Below are positions 49,925-60,993 of a DNA stretch of 64,000 nucleotides, one piece after another. The position numbers were made by a program, and so were the translations under genes. Positions within the stretch are counted from its first letter, which is position 1; the number at the start of each line of letters is the position of its first letter. This DNA comes from Streptomyces actuosus (GTDB lineage Bacteria; Actinomycetota; Actinomycetes; Streptomycetales; Streptomycetaceae), in assembly GCF_016921115.1 (NCBI RefSeq), contig NZ_JAFFZS010000010.1:153442-217441 (forward strand). Direction: 5' to 3'. Below the pieces are notes generated by a model, which did no database searches, had not been told where the DNA came from, and saw nothing but the letters and a program-made list of their open reading frames with translations.

Positions 49925-51754
49925 ATGACTGAGTATGGCCGGGGCCCGGGCTCCGAACCGTGGCATCCCGAGGACCCGGTGTACGGGGACGGCGGATGGG
50001 AAGGGCAGCAGGCCCAGCCCGGCCATCAGCCTGCTTACGGTGGCCAGCCGCAGTACCACCCTCAGGAGCCGCAGCAGGGGCAGGGACACAGCGACTGGGA
50101 CCAGCAGGGGCAGCAGACCGGCTGGAACCAGCAGGGGCAGCACACCGGCTGGAACCAGCAGGCCCAGCAGACCGGCTGGAGCCAGCAGGGACACGGCGGC
50201 TGGGACCAGCAGGGGCAGCAGACCGGCTGGGACCAGCAGGGACACGGCGGCTGGGACCAACAGGGGCAGCAGACCGGCTGGGATCAGCAGGGGCAGCACA
50301 CCGGCTGGAACCAGCAGTACCACGGCGGGCACGGCCAGCAGCCCCACCACCAGGGCGGCTGGGACGGCACCGGCTCGCACGCGCAGATGCCCTACGCCCC
50401 CGACCCCGGTGATCCCTACGGCCGGCAGGCCTCCTCCTACGGCGGTGAGCAGCCCGACTTCTACCAGACCCCCGACGCCTACCCGCCGCCCCAGCCGCCC
50501 ACCCGCAGGACCCCGGAGCCCGAGGCCCGGCCCGACTGGGACCCGGACCCCGAGCCGGAGGAGCACGCCTTCTTCGCGGACGGCGACGACGAGGACGGCG
50601 ACCGCTCCGACGACGAGCCGGAGGACCGGCGCGGACGCGCCGAGCGGCGGGGCGGGAGCGGCGGCAAGGGCAGGAAGCGCCGCAACGGCATGGCCTGCCT
50701 GGTCGTGCTGCTGGTCTTCGGCGGCGGCCTCGGCGGCGTCGGCTACTTCGGCTACCAGTACTACAAGGAACGTTTCGGCGACGCGCCGGACTACGCCGGC
50801 GACGGCATCAGCGACACGGTGACGGTCGAGATCCCCAAGGGCGCGGGCGGCTACGACATCGGCCGCCGGCTGAAGGCGGCCGGCGTCGTCAAGAGCGTCG
50901 ACGCCTTCGTCTCCGCGCAGCAGCAGAACCCCAAGGGCAACACCATCCAGGCCGGCGCCTACATCCTGCACAAGCAGATGTCCGCGGCGAGCGCCGTCGC
51001 GATGATGCTGGACCCCAAGAGCCAGAACAACGTGCTGGTCGCACCGGGCGCGCGCAACGCCCGCGTCTACACCGCCATCGACTCCAAGCTCGGCCTCGAC
51101 TCCGGCACGACCAGGAAGATCGCCCTCAAGCAGTACAAGAGCCTCGGACTGCCCGACTGGGCCAACAACCAGGAGGACATCAAGGACCCGCTGGAGGGCT
51201 TCCTCTACCCGGGCACCTATCCCGCGGCCAAGGGCATGAAGCCGGAGTCGATCCTGAAGTCCATGATCGCCCGCGCCGACGAGGCCTACGGCAAGTACGA
51301 CCTCGCGGCCAAGGCCGAGGAACTGAAGCTGGACGACCCGCTCCAGGTCGTCACGGTCGCCAGCCTCGTCCAGGCCGAGGGCAAGACGCACGACGACTAC
51401 CGCAAGATGGCCGAGGTCGTCTACAACCGCCTCAAGCCCACGAACACCGAGACCAACCAGAAGCTCCAGTTCGACTCGACCTACAACTACCTCAAGGGCG
51501 AGAGCAACATCCACATCTCCGAGAAGGAGATCAACAGCAACAAGGACCCGTACAACACGTACACCAACAAGGGTCTGCCGCCCGGGCCCATCGGCAACCC
51601 GGGCGAGGACGCCCTGAAGGCGACGCTGAACCCGACGCACGACGGCTGGCTCTACTTCGTGGCGACGGACGGCGAGCGCAACACCGAGTTCGCCAAGACG
51701 TACGCCGAGGCCCAGCGACTCAAGGACAAGTTCAATGACAGCACGGGCAGCTGA
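49925..51754 (+). CDS. mltG: endolytic murein transglycosylase MltG, with glutamine-rich repeat N-terminus
   Basis: Membrane-bound lytic transglycosylase that cuts nascent peptidoglycan. Of 609 residues, about 1-250 are a cytoplasmic low-complexity extension. It includes nine 8-9-residue repeats of GWxQQGQxT type at about 57-134. A membrane helix is at about 256-278 and the YceG domain follows, with LEGFLYPGTY, the catalytic Glu region ASLVQAEGKT and FDSTYNYL. ATG at 49925 with AGGGGA upstream. The last 20 bases overlap aroE. Confidence 0.95.
   Translation: MTEYGRGPGSEPWHPEDPVYGDGGWEGQQAQPGHQPAYGGQPQYHPQEPQQGQGHSDWDQQGQQTGWNQQGQHTGWNQQAQQTGWSQQGHGGWDQQGQQTGWDQQGHGGWDQQGQQTGWDQQGQHTGWNQQYHGGHGQQPHHQGGWDGTGSHAQMPYAPDPGDPYGRQASSYGGEQPDFYQTPDAYPPPQPPTRRTPEPEARPDWDPDPEPEEHAFFADGDDEDGDRSDDEPEDRRGRAERRGGSGGKGRKRRNGMACLVVLLVFGGGLGGVGYFGYQYYKERFGDAPDYAGDGISDTVTVEIPKGAGGYDIGRRLKAAGVVKSVDAFVSAQQQNPKGNTIQAGAYILHKQMSAASAVAMMLDPKSQNNVLVAPGARNARVYTAIDSKLGLDSGTTRKIALKQYKSLGLPDWANNQEDIKDPLEGFLYPGTYPAAKGMKPESILKSMIARADEAYGKYDLAAKAEELKLDDPLQVVTVASLVQAEGKTHDDYRKMAEVVYNRLKPTNTETNQKLQFDSTYNYLKGESNIHISEKEINSNKDPYNTYTNKGLPPGPIGNPGEDALKATLNPTHDGWLYFVATDGERNTEFAKTYAEAQRLKDKFNDSTGS
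50093..50326 (+). repeat. 24-27-bp tandem repeats inside mltG
   Basis: Nine in-frame units of 24 or 27 bp with core GGCTGGGACCAGCAGGG, encoding GWxQQGQxT or GWxQQGHG. Several units are identical at the DNA level, so the array is probably unstable and variable in length between strains. Confidence 0.9.
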
Positions 51755-52574
51755 CGCCCGCCGGGCCGCCGTCCTCGGCTCGCCGATCGCCCATTCCCTC
51801 TCGCCGGTCCTGCACCGCGCGGCCTACGCAAAGCTCGGCCTCGAAGGCTGGACGTACGACCGCTTCGAGGTCGACGAGGCGGGGCTGCCCGGCTTCGTGG
51901 ACCGGCTCGGGCCCGAGTGGGCGGGGCTGTCGCTCACCATGCCGCTGAAGCGGGCCGTCATCCCCCTGCTCGACGAGATCAGCGCGACCGCCGCCTCGGT
52001 GGAGGCCGTCAACACGCTCGTCCTGACCGGGGACGGCCGCCGCATCGGCGACAACACCGACATCCCCGGCATGGTGGCCGCGCTGCGCGAACACGGCATC
52101 GACCAGGTCGACACGGCCGCCGTCCTCGGCGCCGGAGCCACCGCCTCCTCCGCGCTGGCCGCGCTGTCCCGCGTCTGTTCCGGCGCGGTCACCGTCTACG
52201 TCCGCAGCGAGGCCCGCGCCGCCGAGATGCGCCAGTGGGGCGAGCGGCTGGACGTCGACGTCCGCACCGCCGACTGGGCGGACGCGGCCGAGGCGCTGCG
52301 GGCACCGCTGGTGATCGCCACGACCCCCGCCGGCACGACCGACGCCCTCGCCGCCGCCGTGCCCGAACGCCCCGCGGCTCTCTTCGACGTGCTCTACGAC
52401 CCCTGGCCCACCGCCCTGGCGGCCCGCTGGTCCATGTTCGGCGGGGCCGTCGTCGGCGGCCTGGACCTGCTGGTGCACCAGGCGGTCCTCCAGGTCGAGC
52501 GGATGACCGGACGCTCCCCGGCGCCGCTGGAGGCCATGCGCCGGGCAGGGGAGAAGGCGCTCGCCGGCCGCTGA
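51735..52574 (+). CDS. aroE: shikimate dehydrogenase
   Basis: Reduces 3-dehydroshikimate with NADPH. The 279-residue product has the shikimate site SPIAHSLSP (S21, S23), LTMPLK (K72), N93 and NTD (D109), and a degenerate nucleotide loop GAGATASSA. ATG at 51735 lies inside the end of mltG, with AAGGA upstream. It leads into aroCKB. Confidence 0.94.
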   Translation: MTARAADARRAAVLGSPIAHSLSPVLHRAAYAKLGLEGWTYDRFEVDEAGLPGFVDRLGPEWAGLSLTMPLKRAVIPLLDEISATAASVEAVNTLVLTGDGRRIGDNTDIPGMVAALREHGIDQVDTAAVLGAGATASSALAALSRVCSGAVTVYVRSEARAAEMRQWGERLDVDVRTADWADAAEALRAPLVIATTPAGTTDALAAAVPERPAALFDVLYDPWPTALAARWSMFGGAVVGGLDLLVHQAVLQVERMTGRSPAPLEAMRRAGEKALAGR

Positions 52575-52742
52575 GGCGGGCGTTCGGCGTCCGCCTGCTG
52601 GACCGGCGGCCTGCGCCGGGTCCCGGACGTGGGAGGATCGGAGGTGGCGGGCCCGGGCCGCGCACCCGGCCGCGCCGTCGTCGTACGCGAGGACGCGCCT
52701 ACGACGGGCAGTGACCAGGGGCGCGAGCACTGAGGAGCATCG

Positions 52743-55527
<2,785 letters not shown>

Positions 55528-55579
55528 GGGCCGGGAACGCCGTTTCCGCCCGATTCCCTCTCCGTACCGGGCACTTCAC

Positions 55580-55619
55580 ACCGCCCCCGGCCGTTCACCA
55601 AACGACGGTCGGGGGCGGT
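55580..55619 (+). terminator. terminator of the aro cluster
   Basis: A 15-bp stem with one G-U pair (55580-55594 with 55605-55619) and a 10-base loop, 53 bases after the aroB stop. Confidence 0.75.
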
Positions 55620-55692
55620 ACGGTTCGTTAGCGAGAGCGGGATCGCCCCCGCTGCCAGCAACAACCGCCTGTACGAGACGGAGTGGCACCGG

Positions 55693-56541
55693 ATGCAGCA
55701 CGCAGTGGGTTCTCCGCTGCCGCCGCCCCACCAGCCGGGGCAGGGACCGGCCGCAAGCTGGTCGCCGGCCGCACACCTCCCGGGTGCTCGGCACCCGGGC
55801 ACCCAGCAGGGCCCGGCAGTGGTGCCTCCGGCCCCGGGCTACACCGGCCCACCCCCCTCGGGCCCGGTCCCACCGGCCCCGCCGCAGCACGTGCCGCCGG
55901 CGCCGGAGACCACCGGTCACGTGCCGCTCCCTCCCGCGGAGCCCGTGGGTGCCCCCGCCGCGACGATCGCCCCCGACCCCTCCGCCACCACTCTCGCCGT
56001 GCTGCTGATCGGTCCCGCGGGGGCCGGCAAGACGAGCGTCGCGAAGTACTGGGCGGACCACCGCCGCGTCCCCACCGCCCACATCAGCCTCGACGACGTG
56101 CGCGAATGGGTCCGCTCCGGCTTCGCCGACCCGCAGTCCGGCTGGAACGACAACTCCGAGGCCCAGTACCGTCTCGCCCGCCGCACCTGCGGCTTCGCCG
56201 CGCGGAACTTCCTCGCCAACGGCATCTCCTGCATTCTCGACGACGCCGTCTTCCCGGACCGTCCCGTCGTGGGCCTCGGCGGTTGGAAGCGGCACGTGGG
56301 CCCCGGCCTCCTCCCCGTCGTCCTGCTCCCCGGTCTCGACGTCGTCCTGGAACGCAACGCCGAACGCACCGGCAACCGGCGCCTGACCGACGAGGAGGTC
56401 GCCCGCATCCACGGCCGTATGGCCGGCTGGTACGGCTCCGGCCTGCCGATCATCGACAACTCCCAGCTCGACGTCCCGCAGACGGCCCACGTCCTGGACG
56501 ACGTACTGGCCCGGTCCATAGCCAGCCCGCCGAACTGGTGA
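55693..56541 (+). CDS. P-loop ATPase/kinase-like protein with proline-rich N-terminus
   Basis: Product of 282 residues. About 1-98 are Pro/Gly/Ala-rich and disordered. The rest is a small P-loop domain with Walker A GPAGAGKT (107-114), then ISLDDVREWVRSGFADPQSGWND, SCILDDAVFPDRP and ERNAERTGNRRLTDEEVARIHGRM. The form resembles zeta-toxin or polynucleotide-kinase-like small-molecule kinases. Substrate unknown. It stands between aroB and the M24 gene with terminators or long spacers on both sides. Confidence 0.78.
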   Translation: MQHAVGSPLPPPHQPGQGPAASWSPAAHLPGARHPGTQQGPAVVPPAPGYTGPPPSGPVPPAPPQHVPPAPETTGHVPLPPAEPVGAPAATIAPDPSATTLAVLLIGPAGAGKTSVAKYWADHRRVPTAHISLDDVREWVRSGFADPQSGWNDNSEAQYRLARRTCGFAARNFLANGISCILDDAVFPDRPVVGLGGWKRHVGPGLLPVVLLPGLDVVLERNAERTGNRRLTDEEVARIHGRMAGWYGSGLPIIDNSQLDVPQTAHVLDDVLARSIASPPNW

Positions 56542-57141
56542 TCAGGCGGTCCGGTGCACGGGGGAGCGGAGGGCCACCGTCGCGGCGGACCGTCCGGCGG
56601 CAAGCGCCGGCGAGCACGGCAGTCCGCCGAGCCCGGTGGACGAGCGGGCAGGGCGGGCCGCCGGGTGGGAGGAGCCGCCGGGTGCGGCGGCCGTCAGGCG
56701 CGTCGTCCACGGGCTGCGGGCGTCGGCCGAGGGCCGGGCCGACGGGAGTGACGCCCGCCGGGTGGGAGGATTCGCCCGGCGCGGCAGACCGTTCGGCGGG
56801 GGAGTCACCGGGCGGGTGGGGCCGCCGGCTGGGTGGGGCCGCCGGGCGTGGCGGCCGTCGTGCGGGGGCGACCACCGGGTACGGGCGGCTTCGGGCGGGC
56901 GGGACCATCGGGCCCGGGAGTGATCGGGTGGCCGGGGCCACCGGGTGAGGGAGAAGCCCCGTGCCGGGCGACGTGCCGTCGGCCGTCCTCCCGCGCGGGG
57001 CCGCAGCGAAGGGCGCTCCGCCCCGCTCGCGCCGGTCGGCCGCCATGTTCTCACCCGGCGGACGGGATCTCGGGGCGGTGAGTAGCCCGAACGGCACCCT
57101 CCCAACCGGCACAAAACGCCCACCGCTCCTACGCTCGTCTC
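56542..57141. other. 600-base purine/G-biased intergenic region with degenerate repeats
   Basis: No supported gene. The plus strand is strongly G-rich and repeats variants of GGGTGGGGCCGCCGGG several times between about 56660 and 56950. Frames on the minus strand are therefore Pro/Arg repeats and are not convincing. TACGCT at 57130-57135 is a probable -10 for the following gene. Confidence 0.5.
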
Positions 57142-58251
57142 ATGTCCGAGGTGTACGCCGCTCGCCGAACCCGCCTCCGCGAACGCTGCCAAGCCGGCGG
57201 CAGCGCCTCCGCGCTGGTCTCCCGTCCCGCCAATGTGCGCTACCTGGCGGGTGCCGCCCCGCACGGTGCCGTCCTGCTGCTGGGCCGCCACGAGGACGTC
57301 CTCGTCTGCGCGGATCCGCCGGACGGCCGGACGGACCTCGCCGGTCTGCCGGACCAGGAGCTCCGCCTGCACGCGCTGCCCGGTCCCGGGGGCGACCCCG
57401 CCGTCGCCGCCGCCGGCCTCGCCGCGGCCGAGGGCGCCGATTCGCTCGCCCTGGAGGAGCACCACGTCACCGTGGCCCGGCACCGGGCCGTGCGCTCCGT
57501 CGCGCCCCGCGTGCGCCTGGCCGATCTCGGCGGCGCCGTCGAGCAGCTGCGGATCGTCAAGGACGAGGAGGAGATCTCCTGCCTCCGCATCGGCGCGGAG
57601 ATCGCCGACCAGGCCCTCGGCGAGCTGCTGGAGTCCATCCTCGTCGGCCGCACCGAGCGGCACCTCGCCCTGGAGCTGGAGCGCCGCCTGGTCGACCACG
57701 GCGCCGACGGGCCCGCCTTCCCCACGTCGGTCGGCACCGGCCCGAACGCCGGCCGCCGAGGCCACCGCCCCACCGACCGGCGCGTGGAGGAGGGAGACTT
57801 CCTCTCCGTCTGCCTGGGCGCCAACTACCGCGGCTACCGGTGCGAGATCGGCCGGACGTTCGTGATCGGCACCGCGCCCGCGGACTGGCAGATCGAGCTG
57901 TACGATCTCGTCTTCGCCGCTCAGCGTGCCGGACGCGAGTCCCTGGTGCCGGGCGCCGCCTACCGCGACGTGGACCGGGCCGCACGCCAGGTGCTCGGCT
58001 CCGCCGGGTACACGCAGGGTCTCCTTCCCCTCACCGGGCACGGCGTCGGACTCGAAATCGACGAGGACCCTCAGTTGGCCCCCGCCGCCATGGGTAAACT
58101 GGACGCTTGCGTGCCGGTCACCGTCGAACCGGGGGTCCACCTCCCGGGCCGGGGCGGCGTCCGGATCGATGACACGCTCGTCGTGCGCCCCGAGGCGGAC
58201 GGCGGACCCGAGCTACTCACCATCACGACCAAGGAGCTGCTCGCGCTCTAG
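57142..58251 (+). CDS. M24-family (Xaa-Pro peptidase-like) protein with altered metal ligands
   Basis: Product of 369 residues with the creatinase N-domain and the pita-bread M24 domain. Compared with E. coli PepP, the first metal Asp is Cys (FLSVCLGA), the second Asp is Glu (RCEIGRT), His (GHGVGLEI) and the first Glu (TVEPGVHL) are kept, and the last Glu is Asp (VRIDDT). Three of five ligands therefore differ, so peptidase activity is doubtful. TACGCT 6 bases before the ATG and no ribosome binding site indicate a leaderless mRNA. It sits just upstream of efp, the usual place of PepP/PepQ genes. Confidence 0.9.
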   Translation: MSEVYAARRTRLRERCQAGGSASALVSRPANVRYLAGAAPHGAVLLLGRHEDVLVCADPPDGRTDLAGLPDQELRLHALPGPGGDPAVAAAGLAAAEGADSLALEEHHVTVARHRAVRSVAPRVRLADLGGAVEQLRIVKDEEEISCLRIGAEIADQALGELLESILVGRTERHLALELERRLVDHGADGPAFPTSVGTGPNAGRRGHRPTDRRVEEGDFLSVCLGANYRGYRCEIGRTFVIGTAPADWQIELYDLVFAAQRAGRESLVPGAAYRDVDRAARQVLGSAGYTQGLLPLTGHGVGLEIDEDPQLAPAAMGKLDACVPVTVEPGVHLPGRGGVRIDDTLVVRPEADGGPELLTITTKELLAL

Positions 58252-58309
58252 CCCTGAGCTGTGCGCCTGCCCCGTGGTCGTCCACGTCAGTCCAGGAGAT
58301 TCCGCAACC

Positions 58310-58876
58310 GTGGCTTCCACGAACGACCTCAAGAACGGCATGGTGCTCAAGCTCGAAGGCGGCCAGCTCTGGTCCGTCGTCGAGTTCCAGCACGTCAAGC
58401 CCGGCAAGGGACCGGCCTTCGTGCGCACCAAGCTCAAGAACGTCCTGTCCGGGAAGGTCGTCGACAAGACCTTCAACGCCGGCGTGAAGGTCGAGACGGC
58501 CACCGTCGACAAGCGCGACATGCAGTTCTCGTACATGGACGGCGACTACTTCGTCTTCATGGACATGGAGACCTACGACCAGCTGATGGTCGACCGCAAG
58601 GCCGTCGGCGACGCCGCCAACTTCCTCATCGAGGGATTCACGGCCACCGTCGCCCAGCACGAGGGCGAGGTGCTCTTCGTCGAGCTGCCGGCCGCCGTCG
58701 AGCTCGTCGTCAAGGAGACCGAGCCGGGCGTCCAGGGCGACCGTTCCACCGGCGGCACCAAGCCCGCCACTCTGGAGACCGGTCACCAGATCCAGGTCCC
58801 GCTCTTCATCACCACCGGTGAGAAGATCAAGGTCGACACCCGCTCCAGCGACTACCTCGGCCGGGTGAACAGCTAA
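58310..58876 (+). CDS. efp: elongation factor P
   Basis: Relieves ribosome stalling on polyproline. The 188-residue product has three beta domains. The tip loop reads KPGKGPAF (K33), the PGKGP form of the actinobacterial subfamily, which works with an unmodified lysine. GTG at 58310 with AGGAGA 10 bases upstream. nusB starts 3 bases after its stop. Confidence 0.97.
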   Translation: MASTNDLKNGMVLKLEGGQLWSVVEFQHVKPGKGPAFVRTKLKNVLSGKVVDKTFNAGVKVETATVDKRDMQFSYMDGDYFVFMDMETYDQLMVDRKAVGDAANFLIEGFTATVAQHEGEVLFVELPAAVELVVKETEPGVQGDRSTGGTKPATLETGHQIQVPLFITTGEKIKVDTRSSDYLGRVNS

Positions 58877-58878
58877 CC

Positions 58879-59313
58879 GTGGCTGCCCGCAACACGGCCC
58901 GCAAGCGCGCCTTCCAGATTCTCTTCGAGGGCGACCAGCGCGGCGCCGACGTCCTGACGGTCCTCGCGGACTGGATCCGGCTCTCCCGGACCGACACCCG
59001 GCAGCCGCCGGTGAGCGAGTACACGATGCAGCTGATCGAGGGCTACGCGAAGCACGCGCAGCGGATCGACGAGCTGATCGCCCAGTACTCGGTGGGCTGG
59101 ACGCTGGACCGGATGCCGGTCGTCGACCGCAACATCCTGCGCCTGGGCGCCTACGAGCTGATCTGGGTCGACGAGACCCCGGACGCCGTCGTCCTGGACG
59201 AGATGGTGCAGCTGGCGAAGGAGTTCTCGACGGACGAATCGCCCTCGTTCGTCAACGGGCTCCTCGGCAGGCTGAAGGACCTCAAGCCCTCGCTGCGCCG
59301 CGAGGACGGCTGA
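58879..59313 (+). CDS. nusB: transcription antitermination factor NusB
   Basis: Helical RNA-binding protein acting with NusE (S10) in rRNA antitermination. The 144-residue product has the typical ARKRAFQILFEGD start and VVDRNILRLGAYEL core. GTG at 58879, translated with efp. Followed by a 23-bp hairpin. Confidence 0.96.
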   Translation: MAARNTARKRAFQILFEGDQRGADVLTVLADWIRLSRTDTRQPPVSEYTMQLIEGYAKHAQRIDELIAQYSVGWTLDRMPVVDRNILRLGAYELIWVDETPDAVVLDEMVQLAKEFSTDESPSFVNGLLGRLKDLKPSLRREDG

Positions 59314-59332
59314 CCGAAGGCCTTCCGCGATC

Positions 59333-59382
59333 GAGACGCCGATGGGCCCGCAGCAGGCATGCTGCGGGCCCATCGGCGTCTC
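59333..59382 (+). terminator. nusB terminator
   Basis: A perfect 23-bp stem (59333-59355 with 59360-59382) with loop GGCA, 20 bases after the nusB stop. This is the longest perfect hairpin in the window. Confidence 0.88.
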
Positions 59383-59486
59383 GGTGCGGCTCCCCGGGCT
59401 CCGGGGCGCACGGCGCCGGCAATCGCCCCCACGGCCGCCGCGGTGCGGCCCCACGGCCGCCCTGTGGTCCGGCAGGCGCCCCCAAC

Positions 59487-59532
59487 GCCGTCGGGGTGGC
59501 CGGAACCACATGGTTCCGGCCACCCCGACGGC
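59487..59532. terminator. bldD terminator (probably bidirectional)
   Basis: A perfect 21-bp stem (59487-59507 with 59512-59532) with loop ACAT, 26 bases beyond the bldD stop on the minus strand. With the nusB hairpin it insulates the convergent genes. Confidence 0.85.
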
Positions 59533-59557
59533 ACGTTTCTGCTCGGTCCGGCAGCGC

Positions 59558-60058
59558 TCAGCTCTCCTCGTGGGAGACCGCGCGGCGCGCGTCCGCGTCC
59601 AGCACGCCCCAGCTGATCAGCTGCTCGGTGAGGACCGACGGCGACTGGTCGTAGATGACGGCGAGTGTGCGCAGGTCGTCCTGGCGGATGGAGAGCACCT
59701 TGCCGTTGTAGTCGCCGCGCTGCGACTGGATCGTCGCCGCATAGCGCTGCAGCGGGCCCGCCTTCTCCACCGGCACGTGGGCCAGGCGCTCCAGGTCGAG
59801 GACCAGCTTCGGCGGCGGCTCGGCGGCGCCGCCCGGGGTCGTACCCGGGAGCAGCTCCTGCACCGGAACGCCGTAGAAGTCCGCCAACTCGGCGAGGCGC
59901 TGCACGGTCACGGCGCGGTCGCCGCGCTCGTACGAGCCGACCACGACCGCCTTCCAGCGTCCCTGGCTCTTCTCCTCGACACCGTGGAGGGAAAGGCCCT
60001 GCTGGGTGCGGATGGCCCGGAGCTTGGCCCCGAGCTGTTTGGCGTATTCGCTGGACAT
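59558..60058 (-). CDS. bldD: BldD, c-di-GMP-responsive master regulator of development
   Basis: Represses sporulation genes during vegetative growth. In S. coelicolor tetrameric c-di-GMP dimerises the C-domain. The 166-residue product has an Xre-type helix-turn-helix (about 8-68, SQGRWKAVVVGSYERGDR) and the C-domain with the two-part c-di-GMP signature RGD (114-116) and RQDD (125-128), both intact. ATG at 60058 (MSSEY) is used rather than the ATG at 60073. A BldD-type operator overlaps its promoter. Confidence 0.98.
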   Translation of the reverse strand: MSSEYAKQLGAKLRAIRTQQGLSLHGVEEKSQGRWKAVVVGSYERGDRAVTVQRLAELADFYGVPVQELLPGTTPGGAAEPPPKLVLDLERLAHVPVEKAGPLQRYAATIQSQRGDYNGKVLSIRQDDLRTLAVIYDQSPSVLTEQLISWGVLDADARRAVSHEES

Positions 60059-60114
60059 ATAGCTCCCCGGCACTGTGTCGACGCGGCGGGACTGTGTTCC
60101 TGCCGCGCGGCTGG

Positions 60115-60156
60115 TAACTCACTGTGAGGTTACGCAGCGTGATTCTTCTGAGTCAA
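60115..60156 (-). promoter_or_regulatory. bldD promoter with BldD-type operator
   Basis: On the minus strand TTGACT (60156-60151), an 18-base spacer and TAACCT (60132-60127) form a housekeeping promoter. Near-palindrome TAACTCACTGTGAGGTTA (60115-60132, plus strand) covers the -10 to the start point and contains the AGTGA/TCAC halves of the BldD box. This fits the autorepression known in S. coelicolor. Confidence 0.75.
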
Positions 60157-60263
60157 GCCGAATGGTCCACACCGATGCTTCCGTGGTAGCGACACCTGAT
60201 TGCGCCGGAGGAGTGAATCGGCACCCCTCAGGGGGGTGATCAGGGTGTGTCGCTGCGGCCTGC

Positions 60264-60269
60264 TACCGT
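60264..60269 (+). promoter_or_regulatory. possible -10 of the pyr operon
   Basis: TACCGT, about 65 bases before pyrR. It would place the transcription start near 60276, upstream of the PyrR hairpin. No clear -35 was seen. Confidence 0.35.
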
Positions 60270-60299
60270 AGGTGGCGCAATCCCGACGTCCTTTAAGGT

Positions 60300-60324
60300 C
60301 CGTCCCGTGAGACGGAGAAGGAGG
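60300..60324 (+). promoter_or_regulatory. PyrR-binding hairpin next to the pyrR ribosome binding site
   Basis: CCGTC (60300-60304) pairs with GACGG (60311-60315), leaving hexaloop CCGTGA, which fits the CNGNGA loop consensus of PyrR sites. Shine-Dalgarno GAAGGAGG (60317-60324) begins one base after the stem. No terminator follows, so regulation would be of translation, as described for mycobacterial PyrR. Confidence 0.65.
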
Positions 60325-60334
60325 TCCGTTTCGT

Positions 60335-60895
60335 ATGGACAAGCAAGCTTCCGATGCGCGGCCCGTGCTCGAAGGCCCCGACATCGCGCGGGTCCTGACC
60401 CGCATCGCCCACGAGATCGTCGAGCGCGCCAAAGGCGCCGACGACGTGGTGCTCCTCGGCATTCCGACCCGTGGTGTGCACCTCGCCCAGCGGCTCGCCG
60501 ACAAGCTGGAGCAGATCACCGAGCGCAAGGTTCCCTGCGGCTCCCTCGACATCACGATGTACCGCGACGACCTGCGCATGCACCCGCCGCGCGCCCTGGC
60601 CCGCACCGAGATCCCCGGTGACGACATCGACGGCAAGCTCGTCGTCCTCGTCGACGACGTGCTCTTCTCCGGCCGGACCATCCGCGCCGCCCTGGACGCC
60701 CTGAACGACATCGGGCGCCCGCGCGCGGTCCAGCTCGCGGTGCTCGTCGACCGCGGCCACCGCGAACTGCCCATCCGCGCCGACTACGTCGGCAAGAACC
60801 TCCCCACGTCGCTGCGGGAGACGGTCAAGGTCCAGCTCGCCGAGGAGGACGGTCGCGACACCGTGCTGCTCGGCGCGAAGCCGGCCGCCCGGTAG
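60335..60895 (+). CDS. pyrR: PyrR, pyrimidine operon regulator / uracil phosphoribosyltransferase
   Basis: RNA-binding regulator that senses UMP/UTP, with uracil phosphoribosyltransferase activity in many species. The 186-residue PRTase-fold product has the PRPP loop [13 protein letters not shown] and the conserved [15 protein letters not shown] at 60335, with GAAGGAGG 10 bases upstream partly within reach of the hairpin. First gene of pyrR-pyrB-pyrC-x-carA. Confidence 0.97.
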   Translation: MDKQASDARPVLEGPDIARVLTRIAHEIVERAKGADDVVLLGIPTRGVHLAQRLADKLEQITERKVPCGSLDITMYRDDLRMHPPRALARTEIPGDDIDGKLVVLVDDVLFSGRTIRAALDALNDIGRPRAVQLAVLVDRGHRELPIRADYVGKNLPTSLRETVKVQLAEEDGRDTVLLGAKPAAR

Positions 60896-60993
60896 CACGC
60901 CGGGTGCAGCACCGCACGGCCGCACTCGCGTGCCCAGGTATGCGCCCGTCTGCCCCAAATCTCCCGAATGAACTGCCTAACGGAGCCTGACAG

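Noticed and set aside
55693..56541. Zeta-toxin/epsilon-antitoxin module
   Set aside because: The P-loop protein resembles the fold loosely, but no small antitoxin gene precedes or follows it.
56450..57112. Proline-rich minus-strand frame in the G-rich spacer
   Set aside because: The Pro/Arg repeats follow directly from the G-run repeats on the other strand. There is no ribosome binding site or family signal.
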